From Phoebastria nigripes (taxonomy: Eukaryota; Chordata; Aves; Procellariiformes; Diomedeidae): DNA of 64,000 nt. Each line of letters begins with the position of its first letter. Positions within the stretch are counted from its first letter, which is position 1. Under the pieces are notes generated by a model. That model had not been told where the DNA came from. It was given only the letters and a program-made list of their open reading frames with translations, and ran no database searches. Positions 27,115 to 40,879 of this stretch are shown in pieces. The stretch spans positions 566,373 through 630,372 of the forward strand of contig JAYKAV010001831.1 of the NCBI GenBank assembly GCA_035582835.1. The letters are read 5' to 3'. The position numbers and the translations under genes are program-made.

Positions 27115-27699
27115 CTCCCTTGCAGCTTCCTCGTAAATACACAGAGACATGTTAGTAAGTGCAGGTGCATTTTTGTCACCTGTCTGCACTGTGTGCCGCA
27201 GTGGCTAATATTGTGCAAAGGTGCTTTTGACGTGGATGTTAGGGTCTCCTTTACCACCTGTAGGCAATCAGCTGCAGTGCCAGGATATTACATGCTGTGC
27301 TCACAAACATCTCGCAGGTTTGTTGAAGTGCAGCTCCCTGCGCGCAGAGCTGTTTAGGCAGTGCTAGCAGGGGGATCTTCAATGTCACAGCATTTATAGG
27401 CACACTGTTACCAGGTCAGACTCGCTGCTCCCTCCTTTGATTTCCTCCCATCTCTCTGCACGGAGCTCTGCTCAGGCTGGTGCTTGCGAGGGCTAAATAT
27501 AATCTCTCTTGATTTGAGGATGTATGAGCCATAGAAACCGAGCATCATAGGTCTGCCAGATTCCCAGCTCTCTGAACCACCTTAGCTTGTGTTTGCCAAA
27601 CTTTCACGATCATTGCCTTATGTTCATGAACTCAGTGAACTTTGCACCCAAAACTAAGGTGAGGAAGCAGTGACTTTTAACGTAAATGCTATGTTCAGA

Positions 27700-28840
27700 T
27701 CTAACCATGACTTTGGGCCAGCTCCAAAAGAGGACTTAAGCGCTTTATTTGGGATCTAGGAGCTTAAGTCCAAAACATGACACTGAAAATACCTGCCTAC
27801 CCCTGGAGACACCTGGGGTTAATAGGCGGTTGACATTTTTCCAGTTTAAACTTTCCTCCAAAGTTGCTCAGTTTGCATATCTACGTTGACCCGTCTTGAC
27901 ACAGACAATCAAGTTTAGTTCCCTCTTCTTTATGAGATGATTAAGAGTTATACCTCCTCCCTTAGAGGGAAATGTCCTGACACCAGACTATAAACCCATC
28001 TGGGCAGACGTACGGTCCACCACTATGCCACTGCGCTGGCAAGACTTCAAGGTTTATGGGGCCAAACATGATTCAGTAGTTTAGTGGTTAAGTGGCTCAG
28101 CTCAGTAGGAAAAGTTCTGGGTTCTGGTTTTTGCTCCCAAGACAGTGTCTGCATTTTAGATGAAACAGATAAAACACAGGAATGATCATGGAAACGGGCA
28201 CCAGAACTGTGCTCCCTAGCTGTAAGCCTAACCACCAGACTATATAGTCATGCTCTGCCTCTCTCAGTCATATCTTCTGCACAGCACCCCCATTTTCCCA
28301 AGGGGGTGAGAAGAGTCCTTTTCTACCTCCCACATCAGCCTACCAGGATTAGGTAACCTCCTGGTGATCTCCATCTTCTGGAAAGCGGGAAAAAAGAGAT
28401 GGAAGTATTTTGAGATGAGGAAAGAATTGAGTCTGTTTCCCCTGAGCACTCTCACTGCTTTTGAAGGGCACAGCCCAAGTTCTGGCTACATTTTAAAAGA
28501 AACAAATGAGCCCTGACTAGTTCTTTAGAGACATATACCTTCCAGAGAGGGTCCTGGCTGTACATATCAAGTGCATAAAAGCAATTTCTTGCAGCCCTGA
28601 GTAAAGTGCAAGATCTAAGACACACAATATCCCTGGGGTTTCTTTTTTGGCTGGCTCCTGGCAGCTGTATGCTGACTGACATAAGGTAGCTCCTGGCTTA
28701 GCTTGCTCTTAGGTTTTTGCTGTCATTCTAAGATGCCTAAATTTGCACAGACAATTTATAAACAACTAATTTGGGGTTCTGGTTTTCATGCTGGGGTACC
28801 AGACATCTGAAAGGTTTTGAAAACCCAGGCTGGGTATTTA
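27700..28840. repeat. Ancient composite interspersed repeat block
   Basis: A series of phrases here recalls old reptile/bird repeats. They are 'ctaggagcttaagtcc' near 27,756; 'tagtggttaagtggctcagc' at about 28,082, with its rough complement 'taaccaccagactatatag' near 28,229; 'agatgcctaaatttg' near 28,732; and 'ttttgaaaacccaggctggg' near 28,815. The inward-facing complementary segments suggest either one long inverted-repeat element about 1.1 kb across or several nested fragments. There is no coding remnant. Boundaries are approximate and the family is not named. Confidence 0.45.
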
Positions 28841-28849
28841 GAATGGATC

Positions 28850-31800
28850 AAGCCTACAGTATGGGAGTACTAAAATTTCTCTTTTTCGGTCTCTGCAGTC
28901 TTTCCTGCCCCTGTCCCACCATGTGCCAGTGAGAGGGAGAACGTAGGCAAGACCGTGGCTCCAGGACAAGTCCCTTGGTCTCTGCCCCATCATTTTTTCC
29001 TTCATTTTCATATTCATCTCTCTCCTCCCTTCCTCCCAGGGAGGGCAGCTGAGATCATGTCATCAGAGGCAACCCCCCTTTCTCCTCTCCTCGTTTGCAT
29101 TTACCCTTCCCGTTGGTTAAAACACAATGGTTCCACAATTATGTCACCCACAGGAGGCGTGTCGCAGCCTCACCAGGTGCTCACATTGGCCAGTGCAGAG
29201 CCAGAGCCTTTGTTATGTTAAAGATTCACACGAAGATGAATTTGCTGTGTCTGTCCTTGTAGGCAGTGGCAACGCTCCCAGCCAGGTTCTGGTGGCCAAG
29301 AGTCACCAGAAAAGCCCTTTGTTCCCGGCTGGCTGAGTAGCGAAGGGGTAGATAGACAGATGGACTCGATGTCCTGTATGGAAATGAAACTAGTTGAAAC
29401 ATACACACAGAGAGATTGGATTTCGACCTCCTTTTCTGTTTGGTGTCAAGCCAGTATTAGCCAAGCAAAGGTCCAGCAAGAGTGCCTTAACTATCGAATT
29501 ACTGATTATAAAATGGGATCATTCAGAGCACTTTCTGGCTCTACTCATTGGTATCATCCCTGAACTGAGGCCCAACATCGTACTTTACAGAAAAACAAAC
29601 CAGTAGCAGAAGTGAAGACCCTACTGCCTGGGTTTCTTTTCCCATGTAGACATGAAGGGGGTGGCATTACAATACTCCCACTGGTGACTGTACGTAACTG
29701 CTTGCTCAGGCTGAAAATGGGGCACATGGTAGTCATTTTCCCTCCTGCTCTATGCAAGGACAGTGGGTACCTCTCCAAGGAGAGAATATTGGAGCTTACA
29801 CCATGCCTTTGCATGCATGCTGTTCTTGTCCAATGGAGTCATTACTTCAGGCTCTTTTCTGATTCAGCAAGATGTAACCAGGTCTTCAATACTTTGAGTA
29901 AGTTTTCTTCAGAGCTTTGGTTTTCCTGAAATAAAACCCCCAAATGTAATACCGTGACTGGAGTTATTGGCTCTTACACCAGTTTTGACCGGTACTGATA
30001 TGGACAGCTCACAGGACCATGCCACTATCTATGGATGTCTAATCTGCCTTGATTCTGTCATTGATCATTAATTGCAGTCCTTGACGCTGCCTTTAGGAAC
30101 TGAGACAGAGAACTCCATAGTCAAAAGCAGGACAGTATCAGGTCCAAAAGGTTCATATTTTTTCCACACAGAATGATCTTACGCACACAGAGGCTGCCCA
30201 TCATCACAGCACTTGAGTTTCCCTCTGATTTGGTGTTCCTACCTACAGCACAACTCCTGTGGTACCAAAAAGAAGATGCATCCCATCGTGTACTCAGAGG
30301 AGAAGTATCACAGCTAAGTGACCTGCACCCTGGCCTGACAGTTTCTCACCCTGTCTCTGATTGGCCAAATCCTGCACAGGACAAAGCTCAGGGTGGTGGC
30401 TGCGGGGGAAGTTTTACATAGCGGAACCTGTCACTTTCAAAGATGGGTTTGGAGTCAAATTATTCTTATTTATCACCTTACCATAACACAATAAAAGTGA
30501 TGCTGTATCTTTCATGGTTGAAAATAATGCAGAGGGATGACTATAATTAATTTGTTGATTTTTGGACACAAAGGGCATTAGAATCACAAAACCATGCAGT
30601 GTCCCAGAGTGATGAATTTTGCATTTGGATCTCTTTGAGTGCTACCTAAAATTACACGCAGGCAGGCAATTTCCTACTGAATCGGAAGATACTAATTTGT
30701 ATTGCCCATTCCTTATAGTCATATGGGATACACTGTACTCATAAAATATGCTGCTGACACCGTACTGCCAGGAAGCAATAGCTGTTGAGTAGGGGTAAAA
30801 CCCACAAATATTTGATCAAAACATGTCTTTCATCCCAGAAACATAGCCACGTATCAAAGCAACATGATGTGGATGGTTTAAAGCAGAAATAGCAGTAGCC
30901 AATGCATGGTTTCACTGCTGGGACAGTGGTAGGAATTGATCTTTACAGTGTTGATCCCAAATAATCTTATAACCATGAGCAAGAGCAAAGCACAAGCAAC
31001 GTGAGCCCAGATGGCTCCACTGCAGGTGAGAAGACATGGATTTCCTGAAAACATAAATATTTTTGCTCACCAGGATTCCTCCAAGGTAAAAGTTTGTGGT
31101 TTCTCTATCCCTTGACCAAGAATCATGTTACTTAAAGATACTTGTGCCCCAGCTCAGCAAATAGTAGATACATGCTGGAATTACTATTCTCATTGACAGA
31201 CTCACTAATCTGAAAAATCGGGGGGTTAGGGTTTAAAAAAAAAACCCTATGATCATTTACACTATTTCAGCAGTATGAAAAGGACAAAAATCTGTATGAA
31301 AAGTCTTTGGTTTATACCACTGCAAAGGTGGAAAACAGATATGCAGTGCTTCTTTATTAGGAAAATTGATTTGTTCTTAACCAAAACATTATGACTACCA
31401 CAATACAAAATCTTCATGAAGACAAGGCAGCTTATAGTTTTCACACATTTTGGTAGGTTGAACAGACAGCAGGGAACTCTAAGGCTGTAGGTAAGCCACC
31501 TCACGCTAGAAACAGAAGCTGGGTTGTCTTCAGCAGGATTTTACCCTATGTTTATTCTGGTTCTTGGCACATGAGCAAGTCACTGCAAGCACGGTGTGGA
31601 TACAGGGCCGCTCATGGTAACTATCCTGGTGCCTGCTCTTCAGGAAATTCACTCCTTAATGGCAGCAGGAGTAAGTTAGTTTGTACTTACCAGAGAGTTC
31701 GGTGCACGAGGAACAAGTACAGAGTGGCCAAGATAACGCATGGCTCTGTGGTAACAAGTTCATGTGACAAAGTCCCAGCGTAGGCGAACTCAGGGAACTC

Positions 31801-34795
31801 ACCTCCTTCCTAATGAAGACAAAACAACTGCGTAAATGTGCAGTGGGTCTATCTATCTTCCAGGGTGATGTCCCTGTTTACACCACAAATCACTCTTTTG
31901 ACCGAAGTACATGCTCATTAAGAAATCAGACACCATCTATTACAAACAATAGCTCATTAAATCAGTGCCTGCTATATTGCTTATCTTCCTTTTAACTGTT
32001 GAAACTGTAATCTTTAAGAAACTTCCCTTAGCCAGTGGAATCCTCTTATTTTACAGCTGCTTAGGGTGAGGAGAAGGTGGCAGCTCCACCTCTTCTGTTG
32101 TTGAGGTCTCCAATGAAAACTCCCAAGCCTTCTCTGACTTACAGTAACTTGGGTATTCCCAACAGCAGGAATAAGTATTTGCAGATAGCACTCAAACACT
32201 GCAACTACTGCTAATAATGTTAAGTATGTCCAAACCTCTTCAGAAAACACAGATCAGCTTTCAAGGATACCCAGTACCTTTTAGTTCAAATTGGGTTGTT
32301 ACAGGAAAAAGCTATGCTTTAAATTAATGTCTAAATTCTGAACTGAATCAGATGGTGTTCTCAGTATAATATATTAACTGGATGCAAAAGCACAAAGGAT
32401 ATTGATGATGTGACTCAGAAACTACTGTAGAGTCCCACGCCCAGACTGTGGCTGTTTCTATATTTCCAACCATTGTATGGCATTGCAATATTTTTAATGG
32501 TTTGGTTCTTTCACTTCCAGAACCCAAAACCCAGGAGTAGTAACACTTGTCTACTGCAGAGAGGTGTTGTGAGGTTTTAGAAGTGTTCTGTACTGAGAAA
32601 ATGTAAACACTATAAAATATAGGAAGCCAGACTGTCAAACCAGAGAAGATCAAAGTAAATGACGAGTTCTCTATTCAAGCATTTAGCTGCGCCAACAGCT
32701 ACTGGAAACTGGTACGCACCTGTAGTTCTTGGTGAAAAGTGAGGGACTTCCAAAGCTGAGACTGTTAACTTGGGTGCTCATATATCGAATTACATTTTTA
32801 AAATTCATAGAGACTTGAAAATGCAGAGCTTATACTCTCCTTTTTTATATAGATATGTATTACCATGCATATATATTTAGATATGTATGTGATACATAAT
32901 TTGTGCATTCTGCTCCTCCATGTCTGTATTTCAGAAATTCTCTTGCTTCCAGGAACGATTTGCAGGTGGTTGCAGTGTGCTTCAGAGCACACAGTAATAT
33001 TAATACACACTGACTACATGTTGTTTAGTTTGAAGCTGGACTGTTGTAAAAGTCCTGAAGCTCAGTGTCCTTCTGCCCTTCCATCCTGCCATTACTCTTA
33101 CAGGTTCCCTCCTCGGGCCCTTTCTAGGATCTTTTCCTGGTTTCAGTTTGTACTAATGAGCTTTTTTATACACAAGTTTACTTTAGTGCAGATGGTATTT
33201 GTCCACAGCCAGAAACACTTCCCAAGAAGTACCATAGCTCAATAAATAAGTTCAAAAAGCATCTTAGCAAAAATAAACAGTCAAATGAAATATTGCTTGG
33301 ATCAAAACAGAGATTAGCAAGTATCAACACCTACGAGCACCATAACTGGCCCCTTTTCACCTCCCTCCTCTTAGTTTTAACAATTTGACCTAGTACACAA
33401 GTATAAGAAATAGAAAATTGATTTCATGACTATATATATATGATTTAATGAGACTTGGTAACTCGATCTGCCAACACCTGTGCTGCATTAAAAACAGGAT
33501 ATTGTGCATCTCTCTAAACTGTACCAGATAAAACTGTTCACTTAGGGTGTAGTGTACTTTTCATTGCAGGAGTGTGGTAACACACGCCTCTTACCAAGGA
33601 CAGCGGAAAGTCCCTGGAGAAATCTTGGCTATGGCTTTTTCCATGCTGTTAATTTTATTTAATTTGCCTTCATTTTATTTTTGCACATAAAGCAATGCAG
33701 GCATACTGTTGATACTTCATGATAAGCACAATTCCTATGAAAATATGTCACAGTCCCTTAGAAGGAACAATGGTAGGAAGCAAAAATGAACTGTTTTCAT
33801 TGTTGCTGAAAGACGTACTATTAAATGTTAATGAACAGCTCATCACGCATTTTCTTCATATGAATGTCCCACTTACCTGTTTCTCTTAGTGAGCTTTAAG
33901 AGTAGGCATTCATCCCTTAGCACTGAAGACTTTATATCAAGATTTGGCTCCAGCATTTGATACATTTGAGAGGAAAAAAGTTGAGATATAACTGTAATGA
34001 ATAGCATGATATCATCCCAAAACTGAGGGATTGCTGCTAACGTGTACTGCCACCAAATGGTCGATTAAATGAAAAGCACCATTTCCCCCTATACACTATG
34101 CAAAATGACCAGTATTCCCAGAAATTACTTATGTGGCCCGTTAGAAAAAACATGTTTTTATTCCTAAAATAATAAATTTGATACAGTACTTAGTATTTAA
34201 TGAATAGAAAATAAGAAATTAGGTGTTTCAGATCCAAAGGGGAATTATTATTGGTTTAAATAAAAATGCCTAACCTTTTGAAACCCCTTTCTTCTCCTTC
34301 ATTCTTTCAGTTCTAGTCTTTATTACACCATGCCCTCACTGAGAGCTGAACATCTCCTGTCTGAACTGGGATTTCCCCCTTCATTGCTGCACCAGGGAGC
34401 CTTTTTTGCCCTTTTAATATTTTTCTATAGCTTTTGTTCCCCAAGCCTTTCAACATTACCTTGCCAGGGATTTCCTGTCCCTTCATTATGGCAATAAAGA
34501 AAAAAAACTAACCAAGCTATATGCCTCCCCCTCATTCTTCATGGCTTTGTCTACTAATTTATCTTACTTCAAGTTCTGGTTCCGGACTTGCTCCTGGTGC
34601 AAAGCCTGCAGGAGACTGACACTGGCTAATGGCTGATGACAAAGCCACAGTGGGCCACTGAGTGATGCCCTCCTGTATCATAGAAGTCCCGGTGCATGAT
34701 TTAGCCCCGTTCTTCGGTGAGCAGTGCCAGCCTACAGCAACCAGTCACCCTGATGCCCATCTCACCTTGTTTATGATCCTACCATTGCTTCCTAA
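28850..34795. other. Intergenic desert, fourth segment
   Basis: This is non-coding DNA. A short telomere-like inverted repeat lies at 31,227-31,249, and AT-rich ATATAT/TAGATATG tracts occur around 32,845-32,895 and 33,430-33,440. Open frames such as 29,612-29,929, 32,348-32,653 (-) and 32,865-33,245 have no domain signature and no plausible splice partners. I see no gene. Confidence 0.55.
31227..31249. repeat. Small inverted repeat with telomere-like sequence
   Basis: TAGGGTTT (31,227-31,234) and AAACCCTA (31,242-31,249) are exact complements separated by seven A residues. The left arm, preceded by GGGGT, reads as about one and a half TTAGGG units. It is too short to count as an interstitial telomeric array. 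Confidence 0.7.
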
Positions 34796-34803
34796 ATTAA
34801 ATT

Positions 34804-34910
34804 TTAAGCTCTGCAGAGCAAAGCCTGTATCTTCTTATATGCTTGTATGGTGTTAAGCACAGCAGAACCCTGACTGGGACATCTGGGTACTATTACAAAA
34901 CAAAAAATGA
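34804..34910 (+). repeat. Ancient amniote repeat fragment (3' end of an old retroposon)
   Basis: The order of phrases 'ttaagctctgcagagcaaag', 'cctgtatcttcttatatgct', 'gttaagcacagcagaaccct' and 'gacatctgggtactattac', ending in an A-rich stretch, matches the layout of a common sauropsid repeat ('TAAGCTCTTCGGGGCAGGGA ... AGCACAATGGGGCCC ... GGTGCTAC'). It is strongly diverged and carries no coding remnant. Confidence 0.55.
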
Positions 34911-37524
34911 ATCATGCCAATAATAACTAGGACTTAAAAAAAAGCAGCAAAACTTATGGTCAGATTTTGGCGTTCGCAGCATGGGAATGTAAGAAGTGCA
35001 TCTCCTTTCTCATGGTCTCATGCACAGACTGTCCTAATTTTCGTACTTGGGCTAAATTAAAAAACACACGGTAACAAAGACTGACTTATTTGGGGTGAGG
35101 GCTACTCTTGTACCGTATTTATGTACAGTACTTAGTCCACAGGAGCTCAGAGGGACTTGCAGGCATTGCGCCAGTACAAAAGTGCTACCACTGGATCTGA
35201 CACCCATGCAAGGAGATGGAAAGGTCAAGCCTTGCCCGAGACATTCTTCTGCACCAGACACAGAAGTGGGTGCAGAGCCGTGGGGAAGAGTAGCACTCTG
35301 CCAGCATGCCACAGACAGCAAAACAGTTAAAACCTTCAGGCTGTGCTGTCCTCTGGGCAGCACCGTGCCTTCCTATCTGCCTGAACAGCATTTATTTATC
35401 AACATCCACAGGTGCGCTAGAGCTAGAGCAGAGGGAGAAAGCTGCCTTTGGCATGAACCCCTCACTCTCTGAGTTTGGATGGGATGAGAAAAAAAGGGAA
35501 AGCAGAAGTGGTGAAGGAAGAGAAGACGAAGGGCAAGATAAAGTAGTGAGATATTGCTGGTAGTTAGAGAAGGCACGTGACCAGCTTGGGATAATATTTT
35601 TTTTTTTTTCCCCAGCACTACTCTTCACAGAAGTAAAGCTGTCACTCTAGTCCATGTTTGTCGGCCTGGTTACTGTATTTGTGAGATGAATGAGGCATCA
35701 AAGCTGTCACTGCAGGAAAGATAGAGGGAGATAACAATGCAAAAAGAGCAGATTTAAGTGCTCAACGGATGATTAAAATGGCAACAATAGAAGAAGAAAG
35801 TATCTATAAATCCCTTTTGTCATTATGCACAGAATAATTTGTAAATATGAAGTTAATTTTTTTATGAAAGGAAATGCCGGAATATAAATACCTGCGGCCA
35901 GAAGACAAGTTCCAGTATGCCAAAACCAAGCTCTGGTATGCTGTTCCAGACGGCTCAGTCACAAAACTAGACCTGGGTTAACACAAATGTTAATGCATGT
36001 ACTTAGGCATCTGAGCACACCTTATATTTTGCAGACTTATAAAGGAAAGTTAATTCCATTCAATTAAAGATAGTTATGAAAAATTATATCCTGGAGGGCA
36101 AGACATAACAAATACTGAGATCTTATCCTATACTTGTCTGTGGCAACAACACAGAGTTAAAAAAGAAATCAAGTAAAGGGGAGACTTTACAAAACCATGG
36201 AAAAATTAGTCTCAGTTCACATATCCTCTGGAAAATTTATCACTGCAATGGTTCAGGATTCATTAGAGTTCTGACTCTGCTTTTAAGATAGAAAGCCAAA
36301 TATCAGTCACAAGAAAACAATAAGCATTGTATATAATGTGATTACCTCAAGTAGTCTCAACTACTGTAATGTCCTGAGAGGTCTCTTGCAGACCTTTGGT
36401 GCCCATCCTACTACACATATAACCCTTTTGCAACTGTAGCTAATAACATAGGCTTGAGCACCAGGACCTCCTCCATTTTGATTTATGGGCCAAAGAAGCA
36501 TTGCCTAAAAAGTTGGGGAAACAAAGCCTCCCAGAGAGGACAATAGGTTTTCTTTACAAAACATATGTGCTGAATTTCCATGTTTTTACTCTTCTCCGTC
36601 GGTTTCACTCAAGATGCATTGCAAGTTAATTGCTTTATCAATTTTCACATACGAATATCACCTATCCCGGAAAATAATCTCTTCTAGATTTCATGAAATA
36701 ACAACGTGCTTTTGCTTTGATTGAAGGGGGGAAAAAAAGGAGAAGAAAAAAGAAGCCTTAGCTGAAAATGAAAGACTTGTGCCAGACAGACTGGATCTGC
36801 ATTTGCAATACCCTTGCTTCAGGGTATTTGGATGTATCCGCAGTTTTGATTCAGACCATTAGAGAGACAGAACCCAACTGTAAAACTCTAAGTGAGATCT
36901 GAGCAATGCTTAGAGTGTATTTGGATATAGAGTTTTGGCTGACCTATTTAAAGGATGATGTTGTGCAAGCGATTACTCCATAATCTAGGCAAGTGCCAAG
37001 ACATATTTAATAAGAAAAAGTAGCCAAGACCTAAAAGTTTTCTTTTTTTTTCATAAAGACTGAAAAAAAAAAGGATTATATACCACATGGCAGAGTTTTG
37101 CAGATATCTCTCTGCAGAAGAAGTCACCATTTCTCCTAGAAAAAACAGCATTCAAATTAGAGGGGGGCAATTTAGGATTATTTCTGTAAAACAAAGCAGA
37201 TGTACTGTGGTTCTGAAACAACTGTGATGGTTTCTTTTCCAGTAAGCTGGAAAAGCTTAGTTAGCTACTGCCTAGTGATCTGTTTGGGCAGCTTCACCTT
37301 ACAGAGGATCAAAACCATGTCCCGCTCCCAGGGCTGTGCTTTATCTCTCTTTCAGTTCTTCTCTTGGCCTCTGCACAAAACCCAAGAGGGTTCAGCCATT
37401 ATTATTGTAGTTGTTAGGTTCCTCTGAAACACTGGACCAAATCTCAAGTGCTGTAAGAAACACCGTATTGCATTAGCACACTGAACAACAGGATAAGTTA
37501 GCAAGGAAAAGGCATCCTCTAAAT

Positions 37525-37690
37525 ACCGGACAAGGAATCAGGAGTTTAATCTGCCTTCTGCTAATGATTTCTTTGTGGCCTGGAGAAGTATCACATATTC
37601 TGTCTCCATTTGCTTCCACATCCTAGCCTCTCAGTAAGAGGATAATGATCTCAAAGCTTGTTGTAAGAATTAGTTAATAACAATAAGCGT
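37525..37690 (+). repeat. MIR-like SINE, decayed
   Basis: The progression of 'ggaatcaggagtttaatctg', 'tttgtggcctggagaagtat', 'ctgtctccatttgc', 'aagaggataatgatctcaaa' and 'ttgttgtaagaattag' follows the body of MIR-type tRNA-derived SINEs ('ACCTTGGGCAAGTCAC ... CTCAGTTTCC ... GGATAATGATA ... GTTGTGAGGATTA'). Heavily mutated, sense orientation. Confidence 0.55.
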
Positions 37691-37916
37691 GTTGATAAGG
37701 TCAACTAGCAGTTTTGTGTAACAAGAAAGTGATCTTGAGCATGAATGAGTCTTTTCCTGATGAAAAGCTGTTTAAAGAAAACAGATTTTATCAAGAAAAA
37801 AACGCCTTTTGGTCAAACCAGAGTGTTGAAAAGATAGAAAGTCTATTACTGAAAAAAGAAGCTCCAGATTAGAAATGCAGACATAGTATTTGCTGGTAAA
37901 AAGCAAGGCCCTGTTT

Positions 37917-37936
37917 GTAAATATTTGTAAATATTT
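37917..37936 (-). promoter_or_regulatory. Tandem forkhead-like motif
   Basis: GTAAATATTT is repeated exactly twice back to back. On the - strand this gives two TATTTAC cores, close to the forkhead consensus TRTTTAC. It may equally be a simple AT-rich duplication. Confidence 0.25.
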
Positions 37937-38704
37937 GCACCAAGCCCCAAATCCACTCAAACACAGATCCTGTCTAGTCTCAGAAAATAGGTCAAGTTTA
38001 TAAATGTACTAGCTAACATACGGATAAGCACTACCACACACAGAGCATCACTGCTAAAATACATTAGGTGGGCTGGCTGACACTGAGATGCTTCTCGTTG
38101 TGGGATGACATACTCATTAAATTCCATCCACGTTTGCAACAGCTTGATGGTAATGGGCTCATTTTGGTTTCTCTTCTGAGAAAAACATCCCATCCTTCCC
38201 ACTGAGATCTTCAACTCCCTAGTAAGCCTCAGGGCATACCTGGAGACATCTAAAAATAAAGAAAAGGGGAAACATTCCAGGAAATGACACTTGGGATTGA
38301 ACTTTATATGCAATCAACTGAACAACATATATGTGCAAAAACCACTAACTGTGGAAGTCAGTCTTGCACAGGCAGGGGAGAGCTGGGAGGCTGGTGCCAG
38401 GGGAGGCCATGCACTGCGCTGCTCTCCCCGCTGCAGTGCCACAAAGCCTGCCTTCTATTAAACTCTCCTCCTGGTGGGGTGGGAATTCTTGTGTTCCTAA
38501 ACCACTCATGGACAATTCATAAGCATAATGGAAATTAAATTCATTGAATAAAATATGTGCTGTAAGTTAGGCAATTGTCTCTAGCATGTTCTCTGAAAGC
38601 TTTGTCCATTCAATTTCAAATGATTCCAAAGACAGATACATGGATATAACTTTTGATTTCCTCTGGCCCTCAGGACTCTAATGTCTGAGTACTTTACCAT
38701 CTGT

Positions 38705-38880
38705 AGCATATTTATTCTCACAAGACCTCTTGATGTAGAGAGGGACTATTAAATCCATCTTAAGGATGAGGAATGAGAGCCAGAACAACGCTGGGATCAA
38801 ATAGGTGATCCGGGCTTGAGTAGGGTATGAATCGAAGCCTTCCTGATCATAGACTAAAGCCTTAATTACTGCATGTTTCC
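38705..38880 (-). repeat. MIR-like SINE, decayed, antisense
   Basis: Read on the + strand, the phrases 'tctcacaagacctcttgatg', 'taaatccatcttaaggatga', 'ggaatgagagcc', 'gatcaaataggtgatccggg' and 'tgaatcgaagccttcctgat' follow the reverse complement of MIR-type SINEs ('CCCCATTTTACAGATGGGGA ... GAACCCAGGTCTCCTGACTC'). The element is strongly diverged. Confidence 0.5.
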
Positions 38881-40879
38881 CCCCCAGTACTGTCTTTACT
38901 GGGAGCTTTTTCAAGCTGGGGAATTCTGTTGAGTTGGTGAAATTCTATGAAAAAGATTTATTTCCTTTTTCACAGTCTATAGGGCTTTTTCCCAGAATGG
39001 AAGATTGGAAGGAGCTGGAGAGAGAAATCTGAGATAAGGGGAATAGGTTTACAATCATAACGTGAAGATAACTTCCGTGATATCAGTGAGATAGAAATTC
39101 AAGTGAGGCCTCAAGGAGGGAGGGGATAGGAGAATTTCCTTATAGCAGTGGGCAAAAAATCCACAGGAGTGATGCCTTTCACTTCTCAGATCATATCAGA
39201 CTTAAGAGCACTACATGGCTATTACCCAGCAGAGTCACCTCTCCTGTCAGAGCTAAGGATAGGTTTAGTTTTTCAAGTTGATTTGTAACTCAGCCCCTGC
39301 TGCCCCTTACTGCCTTCTGTTGTTCTCCTATGAGTGTCTAGCCCTGAAACATACTTTTTATTTAGGCACTAGATCACATTACACATATCTAAACTGCTGT
39401 CAATTGTTACTACCTTTCAGTTTTGCTAATTTCCAGAAATTCTAGATTCTCCAGTTATATTAGGTTGCATTTTTTCAGGCTGAATCACAGTTTAATACTT
39501 CCAACCCATAAGCCTTACCTCTCAGTGTGGACTTTATTATTACTCCTGGGCTCCTTCATGTTTACTTCACTTCCCAAACCGAATTACTGTCCTTTTACTA
39601 TCTTTTTCCATTGAATCAATATTGACATGCAATGAGGCTAATCCCTATGACACTGTATGGATAATTCACCGCCAGCTTAACCTACTGCCATTAACTGTTA
39701 CTCTTCATTTATAACCCTTCAGGTAATGAATGCACTGATCATGTGCTTATTCACTTCCCAGTCAATTTACAGTAATTTTCCAAGTTTTAAAGAAGCAATG
39801 AACAAATTATTCTCTCACAGCTGGCTAGATTTACTCCATATACGGTATCATACAAATCACTGATGCTGATTTACATGCTGCAATAAGTATCAATAAACAG
39901 AGGATGCTATGATCCCTCTATCTCTCCCTAACTATCCTGATATGATTGGTTTTATTTTTCAGTAATTCCTCGCAGCAAGACCACATGATCAGGCTGCAAA
40001 GTGTGCAGCACATCAAATGAGCCCACTGATGGGGAGCGCTGTTAGCCCATAGCAAATAGACTTAATCTGCAAAGGAAAAAGTTTAAGTTCTTTTCAATGA
40101 CTTTGCAACTAGTAAAAGCTGGGAGAACACACACAGTCAATTAGCATAACTTGGATGACTTATGGCAACTTAACTGTATTTTTGAAAGCAAGAGTGATAA
40201 ATCTATCCTGTAAATGTTTATAGCTCACATTTCCATTGGCTCTGACATTCCCAGTACCAACGTATGCATATGTATCACAAACCATTGAGAGCAAACATAA
40301 CATCAGTCTTGCCACTTCCAGCATTGTATTGCACTGAATGACACCCTGACTCAGATTCTGATGTGACAGGATTCTACCTGGACATACTCAAAATGCCTTT
40401 TTGTTCGAATTACAACAGATGGAAGAGTTAGAATTGTCCAGTACTTTGGGAGAAAATGTGAGCATTTTGAAGACAGCTTTTAGTGAATAAATGGCATTTT
40501 CTCCTTTGAGTAAATTTTGAAACAATCCTTAAATAGATCTTTTTTCTTTTTTTGCTTTTCTGCTGCTTAAGGTGCTGTTTCTGAGAAAAGGTGAAATGAA
40601 GTCAGAAGAACTTGTGGCAAATGAAATATTTATGGATACCCATATCCCTATTACTGATTCATGTATTTACAAGAAATCCTTTAAACACGGTGACCAAATG
40701 CAAATGCTAGTAATTAGATCCGGCCTCCTTAAATATTCCCATTATTGTTTCATATGAAGACATTTTTCTTAACTTCCCTTACTCAAAAAAGCTGTTATTC
40801 CTGGCATGGTATGGTTACCCTATTCTTCTCCAGCAGTAACTGCATTTCAGTGGTGGGTGAAGAATGGTTTTTATATGTA

